Assembly (NCBI RefSeq): GCF_004349055.1
Contig: NZ_SMKX01000034.1
Span: 1 to 64,000 of the forward strand
Source: Kribbella antibiotica
GTDB taxonomy: Bacteria; Actinomycetota; Actinomycetes; Propionibacteriales; Kribbellaceae
Direction: 5' to 3'
DNA length: 64,000 nt
Part shown: piece after piece, positions 1 to 8,202 of the stretch
How the letters are laid out: each line of letters begins with the position of its first letter
Numbering within the stretch: position 1 is the stretch's first letter
Made by a program: the position numbers and the translations under genes
Notes under the pieces: model-generated
Databases searched by the model: none
Seen by the model: only the letters and a program-made list of their open reading frames with translations
Told to the model about the DNA's origin: nothing

Positions 1-1
1 T

Positions 2-235
2 GGCCAGACCCACCGCCACCGCCTCAACCGAGGCGGCGACCGGCAAGCCAACAAAGCGCTCTACGTGATCGTCATCAGCCGACTCCGCCACGATCCACGC
101 ACCCAGGCCTACGCAGCGAAACGCACCACCGAAGGCCTGTCAAAGAAAGACATCATCCGCTGCCTCAAACGCCTCATCGCCCGCGAGATCTACTACGTCC
201 TACGCCAACCAAACCCCAAGCCAACCGCTGCTTGA
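2..235 (+). pseudogene. IS110-family transposase, C-terminal part only
   Basis: The frame is open from the window edge and ends at a TGA, giving 77 residues. It contains GGDRQANKALY, typical of the C-terminal transposase_20 (RuvC-like second half) domain of IS110/IS1111 transposases, followed by a basic helical tail (KKDIIRCLKRLIAREIYYVL). The DEDD catalytic N-terminus would lie outside the window, so I cannot tell whether the gene is intact upstream. The stretch TTGACATCCATAGGAGCATC directly after the stop resembles the sequence often found near the right end of actinobacterial IS110 elements (from memory). Confidence 0.8.
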
Positions 236-250
236 CATCCATAGGAGCAT

Positions 251-318
251 CCAACTCTCCCTCGCACGACCGTTTCGCGCTCAGCGCGTGCCGCCCAGCG
301 GCCTGCGAGAGAGGTTGG
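251..318. repeat. Imperfect hairpin repeat, copy A
   Basis: CCAACTCTCCCTCGCA at the left edge pairs with TGCGAGAGAGGTTGG at the right edge with one or two bulges. The apical part reads CGCTCAGCGCGTGCCGCCC and is shared with copy C at 691-796. It lies just after the IS110 transposase remnant, so it could be part of the element's right-end non-coding RNA region or an independent repeat. Confidence 0.55.
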
Positions 319-490
319 TGAGTGGCACAGGTCCGCCCCGCGAGTGGCGCCAGTGTGCGACCAGCACTCGAGAGTGCGGACCGTGCTGCCGGACATCGAT
401 TCCCGGCGACACGATCCGCACAGTCACCCAGTGGGTTCACAAGACGCCCACCCAGTGGGTCCACTCGCACAGGCACGAGTGGGTTCAGTG

Positions 491-516
491 GGATGCATCT
501 CAGGCGACCTGCATCC
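491..516. repeat. Small hairpin within the non-coding region
   Basis: GGATGCA and TGCATCC form a perfect 7-bp stem around a 12-nt loop. Upstream, at about 428-490, the phrase CCCAGTGGGTTCAC and near-copies (CCCAGTGGGTCCAC, GAGTGGGTTCAG) recur three times. No protein-like frame explains this stretch, which lies between hairpin copies A and B. Confidence 0.4.
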
Positions 517-540
517 CGATCGCCGGCCACACCCGGGCCG

Positions 541-647
541 AGGCGGACCGCCATCACCCAGTAACTCCGCCGGGTACACCCGACTCACGCTCAGCGGGTG
601 GTCTTCTGTGGCGGGTACAAGAGGTTGGACGGTGATGCGGGTCCGCT
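541..647. repeat. Imperfect hairpin repeat, copy B
   Basis: The outer arms AGGCGGACCGCCATCACC and GGTGATGCGGGTCCGCT pair with one bulge. An inner stem CACCCG/CGGGTG encloses the ACTCACGCTCAG apex. Copy B starts with the same AGGCGGACCGCCAYCAC block as copy C, 150 bp away, and shares the CACGCTCAGCG apex. The inner stem sequence differs from copy C while pairing is kept, which suggests conserved structure. Confidence 0.55.
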
Positions 648-690
648 GGACGACGTTAGGCGAAGGCCCGCCCACCGGTTTACCCGACTA

Positions 691-796
691 GGCGGACCGC
701 CACCACTGACCAACTCCGCCCGGCAGGCGCGGTTCACGCTCAGCGCGTGCCGCCCAGTGGTCGACAAGGGAGGTTGGTCAGTGCTGCAGGTCCGCC
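691..796. repeat. Imperfect hairpin repeat, copy C
   Basis: The outer arms are GGCGGACC/GGTCCGCC, then ACTGACCAAC pairing with GTTGGTCAGT (10 bp perfect), then an inner stem GGCAGGCGC/GCGCGTGCC with one mismatch around GGTTCACGCTCA. It is the most regular of the three copies. It ends 25 bp before the stop codon of the convergent F420 PPOX gene. Confidence 0.6.
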
Positions 797-820
797 GCAG
801 ACGAGACTCTAGGCGCGAAT

Positions 821-1222
821 TCACGCGAAAGCCCAGCCGGTCCAGCGTTCTACCATCACCACGATCGTCGGTCCCTGCGGCGGATCGACGACGTACTGCG
901 GATATTTGGCCACCAGCGAGTCAGTCGGGGCAGTCGGTAGGACCTGCGCGATGCCGTCCGCGCGGACCCACCACAGTTGGGACCAGTCGTCGTCGTACTC
1001 GTCGACCAGCAATGTCACCAACGGGTTGGCAGCGATGTTGCGGAGCCGACGGAGGTTGGTGGTCGTCTTGGGCTTGTGGTCGATGGCGATGAACACCTCA
1101 TCCCCAGCGACTGCGAACGTCACCGGGACCAGGTGCGGCTGACCATCGGCACCGACGGTCGCCAGCCGAGCCACCCTGGCCGCGGCGAAGCGCGCGCGGC
1201 AGGTGGGCTCGTCGAGTTTCAC
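821..1222 (-). CDS. PPOX-class F420-dependent oxidoreductase (Rv0121-like)
   Basis: 133 aa, a split beta-barrel flavin/F420-binding protein of the pyridoxamine-phosphate-oxidase-like superfamily. The N-terminus (ARFAAARVARLATVGADGQP) and the HLVPVTFAV strand match the TIGR03668/Rv0121 subgroup as I recall it. Such proteins use F420H2 or bind flavin/heme; the substrate cannot be read from the sequence. The GTG start overlaps the TGA of the upstream oxidoreductase (GTGA), so the two are translationally coupled. The C-terminus (VVMVERWTGWAF) is typical of complete members. Confidence 0.85.
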   Translation of the reverse strand: MKLDEPTCRARFAAARVARLATVGADGQPHLVPVTFAVAGDEVFIAIDHKPKTTTNLRRLRNIAANPLVTLLVDEYDDDWSQLWWVRADGIAQVLPTAPTDSLVAKYPQYVVDPPQGPTIVVMVERWTGWAFA

Positions 1223-2814
1223 TTCTGCAGGTGGCGGAGTGCGGCGGTCGGGAACTTGCGGGTGACCGGGCCGAGCAGGGAGGCGTCGCGCAGCGCCGTA
1301 CGGGCTGCGAGGTGACCGCAGGCGCCGTGGACGCCGCCGCCGGGGTGGATCGCCGAGCTGCCCAGGTACAGACCGTCGACGAAGGTGCGTGGGCTGCCGA
1401 GCCCGATCGTGGGCCGGAAGATCAGCTGCTGCTGCAACTGCATCGTGCCGCCGCCGAGCGCGCCGAGGCCTAGCGCCGCGTTCCCCGCCTCCAGGACACT
1501 CGGGCGCTGCAGATCGCGGTCGATGACCAGCGCGCCAAACCCCGGCGCGTACCGCTCGATCGCACGCTCCATCCGCCCGGACAGCTTCTCGGCGGCCTCG
1601 TCGTCGGCGATGCCGCGCGGCAGGTGCGCATACGCCCAGACTGCCTCGGTCCCGGCCGGTGAACGCGACGGATCCGACTTCGTCGTCTGCCCGATCAGCA
1701 GGAACGGCTGCGTCGGCACCCGCCCGGTATCCAGATCCGCAGAGACATGCACCAGCTCGTCGGCCGTACCACCAAGGTGGACGACCCCGGCCGACCGCGC
1801 CTCGGCGGCCTTCCACGGGATCGGCCCGCTGAGCCGGAAGTTCAGTTTCACGGTCGGGTAATCCCACTCGAACCGCTCGTCCAGATCCCGCCGCAACCCA
1901 GCCGGAATCGTTGCCCCCGACAACAAGCCGTCGTACAGGGCGGGGGCCGAGGTGTCCGCGATCACGGCGCGCGAAACAGCGACGCGCTCACCCGAAGCAG
2001 TCAGTACGGCGGTCGCTCGCCCGCCGGTGACCTCGACCGACGTCACCGGCATCGACGCAGCAAACAGCACGCCCGCCCGCTCAGCCCGGGCGACCAGCGC
2101 GCCGGAGAATGAGCTCGATCCGCCGACAGCGACCGGATACCCGACGTCCTGCGCGAGCATCGTCAGCAGCCAGCCCATCGTGCCGCTGACACTGCCCGAC
2201 AAGGGCGAGTCAGCATGCAGCGCGTTCCCCGCCAGCAGCGCGGACCCACGCGGCCCGGCAAACAGCTCCTTGCCCATCCGGTGCATCGGCATCGCCATGA
2301 ACCGCGCGAACCGCAGCAACTCCCCCGCCGACCCGAGCTTGCGAACCAGCTTCACCGCAGGCGCCACCGGCGGCCACGCGGTGAGCAGCGACTTCAACAG
2401 CGGCTCCCGCAGCGCGACGTACTGCTGGTAGAGCCGCAGCCACGCCTCGCCGTCACCCGGGTGATCCGCGCCGACCGACTTCGCGGTGTCCTCGGGATCA
2501 GGGTGAATCGCCACCGCCGTTCCCTCGTCCGCGTCAAGCAGGTGCGCCAGCGGCAGCGGCGCGTGCCCCCACTTCAACCCGAACCGCTCGAGCTCCAGCG
2601 CCCGGATCACCGGCGACGCAACACCCAGCGGGTAGTTCGAACTGAACCGGTCACTGACCCAGCCGTCACTGGTAGTCGACCGAACGGCACCACCGAAGGT
2701 GTCCGCGGCCTCCAGCACCAGCACGTCCCAACCGGCGTCAGCGAGCGAGATCGCGCTCACCAGCCCATTCGGCCCCGAACCGATCACCACAGCATCAACA
2801 CTGCGCGGCAACAT
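1219..2814 (-). CDS. Phytoene-desaturase-like NAD(P)/FAD-dependent oxidoreductase
   Basis: 531 aa. The N-terminal FAD-binding Rossmann motif is VVIGSGPNGLVSAISLADAG (GxGxxG), followed by a beta-strand ending in an acidic residue (VLVLEAADTFGG). The C-terminus has the second FAD-contacting segment (DGLYLGSSAIHPGGGVHGAC). This layout is that of the CrtI/RetSat/pyridine nucleotide-disulphide oxidoreductase domain 2 family. No carotenoid genes are nearby, so a carotenoid role is not supported; relatives act as generic FAD amine or lipid dehydrogenases. The ATG at 2814 was chosen because the glycine-rich motif follows eight codons later. First gene of a two-gene operon with the PPOX gene. Confidence 0.85.
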   Translation of the reverse strand: MLPRSVDAVVIGSGPNGLVSAISLADAGWDVLVLEAADTFGGAVRSTTSDGWVSDRFSSNYPLGVASPVIRALELERFGLKWGHAPLPLAHLLDADEGTAVAIHPDPEDTAKSVGADHPGDGEAWLRLYQQYVALREPLLKSLLTAWPPVAPAVKLVRKLGSAGELLRFARFMAMPMHRMGKELFAGPRGSALLAGNALHADSPLSGSVSGTMGWLLTMLAQDVGYPVAVGGSSSFSGALVARAERAGVLFAASMPVTSVEVTGGRATAVLTASGERVAVSRAVIADTSAPALYDGLLSGATIPAGLRRDLDERFEWDYPTVKLNFRLSGPIPWKAAEARSAGVVHLGGTADELVHVSADLDTGRVPTQPFLLIGQTTKSDPSRSPAGTEAVWAYAHLPRGIADDEAAEKLSGRMERAIERYAPGFGALVIDRDLQRPSVLEAGNAALGLGALGGGTMQLQQQLIFRPTIGLGSPRTFVDGLYLGSSAIHPGGGVHGACGHLAARTALRDASLLGPVTRKFPTAALRHLQK

Positions 2815-2872
2815 GCCTATGACCTTAGCTCGATCCCCCTCCGCCAACCCCGTGCCCCCTCCGGGCGCCCGT

Positions 2873-2979
2873 GATAAAATCACCACTGCAGGCGCGGGTT
2901 CAGACCCGGTTGTAGGGCGCAGCGGCAGTCACGCCGAAAGGGCAAGGCCCACCTACTTCACGACCGAAGAGGGAGCGCC
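2873..2979 (+). promoter_or_regulatory. Promoter and structured leader of the VOC gene
   Basis: TAAAAT at 2875-2880, preceded by TG, is a good extended -10 element. Transcription from it would give a leader of about 90 nt. The leader has a clear hairpin CGGGT-tcag-ACCCG at 2895-2908 and ends in the ribosome binding site GAGGGAG before the ATG. No known riboswitch class was recognised. Confidence 0.4.
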
Positions 2980-3609
2980 ATGCCCAAGCTCGAAACCTAC
3001 AAGAAGCAGGCCAAACTACTCGTTCGCTGGCACCGCGACGGGAACTTCTCGATCGGCGGCCGGATCCGGCAGCTCGCGCGCTATTCCGCGTTGTCCGACC
3101 GTGAGGCCCTCGCGTTGAAGTTTCCGCTGACCGAAGCCCAGGAGATCATCGCCCTCGAAGCGGGCTTTGCCGACTGGGCCGAACTCAAGGCGAGCACAGA
3201 AGCGGCTCCGCCCGCCAGCGAGCAGCCGTTGGCTGCGGCCACGGCAGTGGCAAACGCCAACCCGGTCCTGTACGTCGCGGACGTCTCTGCCGCGGCCACG
3301 TTCTATCGGGACCGGCTCGGCTTCCAGATCGACTTCCTGCACGGCAGCCTGCCGTTCTACGGATCGGTGTCACGCGACGGTGCGACCTTGCACCTGAAGT
3401 TGGTCCATGAGCCGGTGTTCGCGGCCGGTGTCGCGGAACGCGAAGGGCTCATCATGGCGTTCGTCGATATGCCGAATGTCCGCGAGCTCTACGCCGAGTA
3501 TCTGGCTGCTGATGCTGAGATCGTGCAGAAGCTGACCAAACAGGCCTGGGGCGGCACCGACTTCATCGTGCGCGACCTGGACGGCAACGCGATCGCGTTC
3601 GTCGGCTAA
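2980..3609 (+). CDS. VOC/glyoxalase-bleomycin-resistance domain protein with N-terminal helical module
   Basis: 209 aa in two parts. Residues 1-70 form a helical module with KKQAKLLVRWHRDGN and an AQEIIALEAGFADWAELK ending. This block is often found at the N-terminus of ankyrin-repeat and glyoxalase-like proteins in bacteria, typically ending in 'GFASWPKLKAH'. From about residue 85 there is a VOC fold (VLYVADVSAAATFYRDRLGF ... FIVRDLDGNAIAFVG), the metal-binding glyoxalase/dioxygenase/antibiotic-sequestering fold. Only one VOC half-pair is present, so it would act as a dimer. The strong GAGGGAG ribosome binding site fixes the start. Substrate unknown. Confidence 0.8.
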   Translation: MPKLETYKKQAKLLVRWHRDGNFSIGGRIRQLARYSALSDREALALKFPLTEAQEIIALEAGFADWAELKASTEAAPPASEQPLAAATAVANANPVLYVADVSAAATFYRDRLGFQIDFLHGSLPFYGSVSRDGATLHLKLVHEPVFAAGVAEREGLIMAFVDMPNVRELYAEYLAADAEIVQKLTKQAWGGTDFIVRDLDGNAIAFVG

Positions 3610-3618
3610 CGCTCAAGG

Positions 3619-3656
3619 CGGTCGAGGCATGCCCGGTTGCGGTCATGCCTCGACCG
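3619..3656. terminator. Bidirectional terminator hairpin
   Basis: CGGTCGAGGCATG and CATGCCTCGACCG form a perfect 13-bp stem around a 12-nt loop. It sits between two convergent stop codons (3609 and 3663) and has no strong T-tract, as is usual in actinomycetes. Confidence 0.75.
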
Positions 3657-3662
3657 TCGCCC

Positions 3663-5642
3663 TTAGCCGGCACACCTGAAACCGATGGTCTCCGACCGGT
3701 CGAGTCCACCACCGGTGAGGACCAGCTTGAAGCTCACTTCCGGTTCGCGTGGGCCACCGTCGGCGTACCAATCGGAGCCCTGCGCGACATAGTGCGAGCC
3801 GCCCTTCAGGATGCAGAAGCGGCTGCGGCCGTCGCGGTGTTCGCTCTCGGTCAGGTTCCAGACCAATGGTTCGGCTCGGGTGAAGCCGTCCAGATCGGCC
3901 GCGACCTGCCATTCGTCCTCGGTCGGCAGCCGCCCGCCGCGCCAGGCTGCATAGGCCCGTGCGTCTGGCAGATCGACGTACGTCACCGGCTGATCGGCCG
4001 TCCCGGCCACCGGCGCGCCGTCGACCCAGTGCGCGAGGAAACGGTTCGGGATCAGCGGCCGATAGTTGGTCGCGGCAACGAACTCGGCGAACTCCGCGTT
4101 CGTCACCTCAGAAATCGCAACCGCGATACCCGGCAGCTCGACATCGCGCGTCACCGTGCGCACCTCATGCTGGCGCGGGCTCCACTCATCGACGTACGGC
4201 GCCTGGTCGTACAGACCGGTCTCGCGCCGCCGGTGCTTCACGGTCAGCAACTGAGCCCCACCCGGTACGGCGACCACCGGCCCGATCGACGCCGTACCGG
4301 CAACCGGGGGAACCGGCAACCGTTCCGCCGGGCGCATCGGGAACGCGGAGTCGTCGACATGCGGCCGGGGCATCGTGCCGAGCCTGCGCGCGGTCGTCCG
4401 GCAACCCGCTCCCGCAGTCGCGCCGACCCGGACGATGCCGGTCACACCACGACCCGGCACGACGAGGTGCACGCCGTCGTCGTCGGCAGTGATCGGCACA
4501 CCGGAGGTCACGTCGTACCAGTCGCCGACCTGATCCTCCGATCGCAGCACGATGCCCTCGAAGTCGTCGTCGCCGCGGTTGATCAGCGTCCAGAACGTGA
4601 TGTCCTGCAGGTCGAATCGCGAACCGTAGATCCCGTGCACCCGCGCCTTGTCCGGAATCTCCGGCGTCAGCTGGATCCAGTCGCCGTCGATCAGCACCGG
4701 CGCGAAGGCGCGCTGCACGGTCACCATCCGGCGCAGGGTCGCGCGGTCGCGGGCGTTCCAGCCGACCCAACTGGAGAACACCGACTCCCAGACCATGATG
4801 CCGACGCCGTTGATCCAGGCGGACTGCAGCTCGGCGCTGTGATCGCGGTTCCAGCGACGGATGTGGTGCATCATGTGCCGGCGCTCAAACAGGTGTGCCC
4901 GCAGCACCCCCGGCACATGTGTGTCGGCGAACCACTGCGCCCAGGACAAGGCATGGTCGCCAACCCTTGCCATCGGCAACCGCAGCTCGCTCTCAATCGC
5001 GATCGCCGGGTTGGCTGCCCGCAGCCGACGATTGAAGGCCGGGTCGCCTTCCTTCAACGTGTCCAGGAAAACGCCGTCTACTGCATAGTCCGTGACGAGT
5101 GCCGCGAACTCCTCGGCGTCCGACCGCGCGGGCCGCCGGGTGCCGACGTCCCAGGGGTTGTAGTCGAAGAACACCTTGATACCAAGGCGATGCAGGTCAT
5201 CGATCAGTTGCCGGAGGCCCGGAACATCGCGATAGAAGTCGAACTGGTTGCGGGAGTCGATCCCGATCACCGGGTACGCGTGCCACAGCACGATCGCGTC
5301 ATGACCGCCGAACTGCTCCACTCCGTGCCGGACGAATTTCTCCGGGGTGAACTGCCCGGTCGAGACGTCGTACAGCAGGTCGTCCCAGAGCCAGACGAGC
5401 GCCACCGAGTACGCCGTCTGGGTCCACTCGCGGGCAGGGTCGTCGTACTGGGAGCCGTTGTACGGCGTTCGGTCGTAGGAACCGATCAGCCACTCGGCCA
5501 GCTTGGCCCGCCAGCGCGGCAGATCCGCCGGGTCCTCCGGCGCTCCGAGAATCGTTGCGTCGTCAAGAAAGGACATGTCGGCCCGGAGCCCCAGCTCTAC
5601 CCGTGAGGGCAGATCGATGGGCCGCGGTTCGAGCGGACTCAC
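3663..5642 (-). CDS. TIM-barrel glycosidase-like protein fused to a SUMF1/FGE-sulfatase domain
   Basis: 659 aa. Residues 1 to about 400 resemble a (beta/alpha)8 carbohydrate hydrolase: [12 protein letters not shown], then VDGVFLDTL with a candidate catalytic aspartate, then [11 protein letters not shown]. The C-terminal part, from about 470 on, is a formylglycine-generating-enzyme-like (SUMF1) fold: [50 protein letters not shown]. The catalytic cysteine pair of true FGE is not seen between GGSHYV and GFRCAG, so sulfatase activation is unlikely; the domain may bind ligand. No signal peptide is evident. Its ATG overlaps the ribokinase stop (ATGA), indicating joint action on a sugar or glycan. 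Confidence 0.75.
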   Translation of the reverse strand: MSPLEPRPIDLPSRVELGLRADMSFLDDATILGAPEDPADLPRWRAKLAEWLIGSYDRTPYNGSQYDDPAREWTQTAYSVALVWLWDDLLYDVSTGQFTPEKFVRHGVEQFGGHDAIVLWHAYPVIGIDSRNQFDFYRDVPGLRQLIDDLHRLGIKVFFDYNPWDVGTRRPARSDAEEFAALVTDYAVDGVFLDTLKEGDPAFNRRLRAANPAIAIESELRLPMARVGDHALSWAQWFADTHVPGVLRAHLFERRHMMHHIRRWNRDHSAELQSAWINGVGIMVWESVFSSWVGWNARDRATLRRMVTVQRAFAPVLIDGDWIQLTPEIPDKARVHGIYGSRFDLQDITFWTLINRGDDDFEGIVLRSEDQVGDWYDVTSGVPITADDDGVHLVVPGRGVTGIVRVGATAGAGCRTTARRLGTMPRPHVDDSAFPMRPAERLPVPPVAGTASIGPVVAVPGGAQLLTVKHRRRETGLYDQAPYVDEWSPRQHEVRTVTRDVELPGIAVAISEVTNAEFAEFVAATNYRPLIPNRFLAHWVDGAPVAGTADQPVTYVDLPDARAYAAWRGGRLPTEDEWQVAADLDGFTRAEPLVWNLTESEHRDGRSRFCILKGGSHYVAQGSDWYADGGPREPEVSFKLVLTGGGLDRSETIGFRCAG

Positions 5643-6538
5643 AGATACACCTCCGCATAACGCGCGTCGATCGCATCCCCGTGAGGCACCGAGGCAATGG
5701 CTCCCGCGGTCTGAACACTCAATGAAGCAGCTACGTTAGCGCGTCGGACCGCGTTCGTCAGGTCGCCGGGCGTAATCGGCTCGATCGCTGATCCGGCCGC
5801 CAAGGTCGCCGCGAGCACCCCGCAGAAGGTGTCCCCCGCGGCGGTCGTGTCGACCACCTCAACCCGTACGCCGGGGACCGTGATCTCGTCGTTGCCGCGG
5901 GTCAGGATCACCGCGCCGGCGCCGCCGAGCGTGACGACTGCGGCCGGGACCAGCTTCAGCAGCGCGTTCCGATCCGGTCCAGCGATCGCCTCGGCCTCGC
6001 TCTCGTTCACCACGAGCAGGTCGACGTCGGCAAGCAGGGCGGCCGGCAGTTCGGCCGCCGGGGCTGCGTTGAGGATGAAGTACGAGCTGGTCGCGGCGGC
6101 TTCCTGGACGGTCGCCATCGGGATCTCCAGCTGGGCGAGCACGATCGTGGCGCCGCCGATGACATGAGCAGCCTCGGGTGACAGCGTCAGCTCGCCGTTC
6201 GCACCGGGGGCAACCACGATGGAATTCTCACCACTCGCGTCGACGGTGATGATCGCCGTACCGGTCGGGGCGTCGGAGGTGCTCACGAGCGAGAGGTCGA
6301 CGCCGGCGCCGGCCAAGGTGTCGCGGAGCAGGGCTCCACCCTCGTCTGCGCCGAGGGAGACGACCATGGTCGTGCGCGCACCGGCTCGGGCGCTCGCCGC
6401 CGCCTGGTTGGCGCCCTTACCGCCGGGACCGCGGGTCATCACGCCCGCGAGCACGGTCTCGCCGGGTCGCGGGATGCGCTGGACGGGGAGCACCAGGTCC
6501 ACGTTCGCACTGCCCACGACGACAACGTCAGACTCCAC
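5639..6538 (-). CDS. rbsK: Ribokinase (PfkB family)
   Basis: 299 aa, close to the usual 300-310. It has the PfkB signature 1 ([18 protein letters not shown]) and signature 2 with the catalytic aspartate ([16 protein letters not shown]), plus the ribokinase N-terminus [20 protein letters not shown]. It phosphorylates ribose or another sugar or nucleoside with ATP. The GTG start has a good GGAGGT site 8 bases upstream. It is the first gene of an operon with the TIM-barrel/SUMF1 protein, which suggests the sugar is released or recognised by that partner. No rbsABC transporter is adjacent, so D-ribose as substrate is not certain. Confidence 0.88.
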   Translation of the reverse strand: MESDVVVVGSANVDLVLPVQRIPRPGETVLAGVMTRGPGGKGANQAAASARAGARTTMVVSLGADEGGALLRDTLAGAGVDLSLVSTSDAPTGTAIITVDASGENSIVVAPGANGELTLSPEAAHVIGGATIVLAQLEIPMATVQEAAATSSYFILNAAPAAELPAALLADVDLLVVNESEAEAIAGPDRNALLKLVPAAVVTLGGAGAVILTRGNDEITVPGVRVEVVDTTAAGDTFCGVLAATLAAGSAIEPITPGDLTNAVRRANVAASLSVQTAGAIASVPHGDAIDARYAEVYL

Positions 6539-6567
6539 CCCGGGCCACCTCCACAGTCTCGTTCATT

Positions 6568-6583
6568 AGTGGTCCAGACCACT
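6568..6583. promoter_or_regulatory. DasR/GntR-HutC-type operator upstream of rbsK
   Basis: AGTGGTCCAGACCACT is a near-perfect palindrome (7-bp arms AGTGGTC/GACCACT). It differs in one central base from the DasR-responsive element of Streptomyces as I know it, A(G/C)TGGTCTAGACCA(G/C)T. It ends 30 bp upstream of the ribokinase start, where a bound repressor would block transcription. The cognate regulator is not in the window. Confidence 0.65.
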
Positions 6584-6872
6584 CTGTCAGACTCCGTGTC
6601 TCACCTTGTCATGACCGAGGTGCGGATGCAGATCCGGTCAGTGCCGAATTGCCCCGGCAGTTCCGAACCAGTGCGCTTGTCCAACGCGCCGGCTACTCAG
6701 ATTCTCCAGTACGCCGGCCCGCAGCGCCCGCCGGCCGCGCATCAAAATCGCGTAAAACTCAGAGGTTGTTGCCCCCGGCACCGGTTCACATGCTGGGATC
6801 GACTCCGCTCGGCGCGAAACCCGATTAATCTCATCGACTTAGTAGCCCAAGACCCGCCGCCCGGGAGTTCCG

Positions 6873-8186
6873 ATGACCGACAAACCACCGCCCTCGCCGC
6901 GCAAGGTCGCGATCGCGGCCTGCGTCGGCGCGACCATCGAGTGGTACGACTTCTTCCTTTACGGCACCGCCGCCGGGCTGGTCTTCAACAAGCTCTTCTT
7001 CACCGGACTGAGCGGGTCGGCCGCAACCTTTGCGTCGTTCGCGACCTTCGCGGTCGGCTTCCTGGCCCGGCCGATCGGCGGGCTGGTGTTCGGGCACTTC
7101 GGCGACCGGATCGGCCGCAAGCAGATGCTGCTGCTGACGCTGGTGATCATGGGCGTCGGTACGACGCTGATCGGCCTGCTGCCGACCTACGACAGCATCG
7201 GAGTCTGGGCGCCGATTCTGCTGGTCGTGCTGCGCATCCTGCAAGGGATCGGTGTCGGCGGCGAGTACGGCGGTGCGGTGCTGCTCGCGGTCGAGTACGC
7301 GCCACCCGGCCGGCGCGGATTCTTCGGCAGCTTCGCGCATATCGGCGTACCGGGCGGGTTGTTCCTGGCGTCGGCGGCGTTCTCGTTGGCCAGTCTGTTG
7401 CCCGAGGATGCCTTCCTGGCTTGGGGTTGGCGGATCTGCTTCCTGGTCAGTGCCGGATTGCTTGCCATCGGCGCCTATATCCGGCTGTCGGTGATGGAGA
7501 CGCCGGCGTTTGCGAAGGTGCGTGAGCGCAAGGAGGTCTCCAGCGTCCCGTTGGTCGATCTGCTGAAGGAGCACCCGCGGTCGCTGCTGCTCGGGATGGG
7601 CACGCGCTACATCGAGGGCTTCACCTTCAATCTTTTCTCGGTCTACCTGCTCTCGTACGTCGCCAATGACCTCAAGCTGCCCCGTAGTTATGCGCTGAAC
7701 GGAATCGTGGTCGGCGCCTTGATCGGCGTCGCGCTGATACCGATCGCGGGAGCGCTCTCTGACCGCGTTGGGCGCAAACCCGTGTATCGGGCTGGGACCT
7801 GGGCCGCGTTGCTGTTCGCGTTCCCCGCGGCGGCCCTGGTGCAGCACGGCACGTCGGTCACGGTGTTCATCGCGCTCGCGGTTGGCATCGGCGTACTGGA
7901 TGGGGTGATCTACGGCCCGCTCGCCGCGTTCTGGGCCGAGCTGTTCAGCACGCGGGTGCGCTATACCACGCTGGGAGCGCTCTATCAGATCTCCGGCATC
8001 GTCGCGTCGGGGCTGACGCCGTTGATCGCCGCCTGGCTGGTGAGCCTCGGCGGCGGGGACCTGTGGTGGCTGGCGACGTACAACGTGCTGATCGCGATCG
8101 TCAGCCTGCTTTCCGCGAGAGCGCTCCCCGAGACGCTCGGGCGTTCTCTCGACTCCACAGACCGCACACTAGCCACTCGCTCATAA
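6873..8186 (+). CDS. MFS transporter, metabolite:H+ symporter (MHS) family
   Basis: 437 aa, 12 predicted membrane segments. Diagnostic motifs are the N-terminal EWYDFFLYGTAAGLVFN, the loop 2-3 motif GHFGDRIGRKQML, and GIGVGGEYGGAVLLAVEYAP, all typical of the ShiA/KgtP/ProP (MHS) group that imports organic acids, betaines or aromatic acids with protons. The loop 8-9 repeat of the motif is ALSDRVGRKPVY. It stands 16 bp upstream of an SsuD-type monooxygenase, so a role in taking up an organosulfur compound is possible but not shown. Start ATG with GGGAG upstream. Confidence 0.88.
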   Translation: MTDKPPPSPRKVAIAACVGATIEWYDFFLYGTAAGLVFNKLFFTGLSGSAATFASFATFAVGFLARPIGGLVFGHFGDRIGRKQMLLLTLVIMGVGTTLIGLLPTYDSIGVWAPILLVVLRILQGIGVGGEYGGAVLLAVEYAPPGRRGFFGSFAHIGVPGGLFLASAAFSLASLLPEDAFLAWGWRICFLVSAGLLAIGAYIRLSVMETPAFAKVRERKEVSSVPLVDLLKEHPRSLLLGMGTRYIEGFTFNLFSVYLLSYVANDLKLPRSYALNGIVVGALIGVALIPIAGALSDRVGRKPVYRAGTWAALLFAFPAAALVQHGTSVTVFIALAVGIGVLDGVIYGPLAAFWAELFSTRVRYTTLGALYQISGIVASGLTPLIAAWLVSLGGGDLWWLATYNVLIAIVSLLSARALPETLGRSLDSTDRTLATRS

Positions 8187-8202
8187 ACACTGGAGCTGTT
8201 CG

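Noticed and set aside
428-490. CRISPR-like repeat of CCCAGTGGGTTCAC
   Set aside because: Only three degenerate copies with irregular spacing and no cas genes.
598-1092. 164-residue frame over the hairpin array
   Set aside because: Low-complexity Arg/Pro translation across inverted repeats, and it runs antisense into the F420 PPOX gene.
2890-2945. tRNA-like stem with GGGTTCAGACCC
   Set aside because: No acceptor stem or anticodon arm can be built around it; kept only as a leader hairpin.
3663-4200. True formylglycine-generating enzyme
   Set aside because: The catalytic cysteine pair expected between the GGS and GFRCA motifs is not present and no sulfatase gene is nearby.
3645-5606. 653-residue open frame antisense to the TIM-barrel/SUMF1 gene
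   Set aside because: Arginine/proline-rich shadow frame with no domain; the minus strand has clear motifs and operon coupling.
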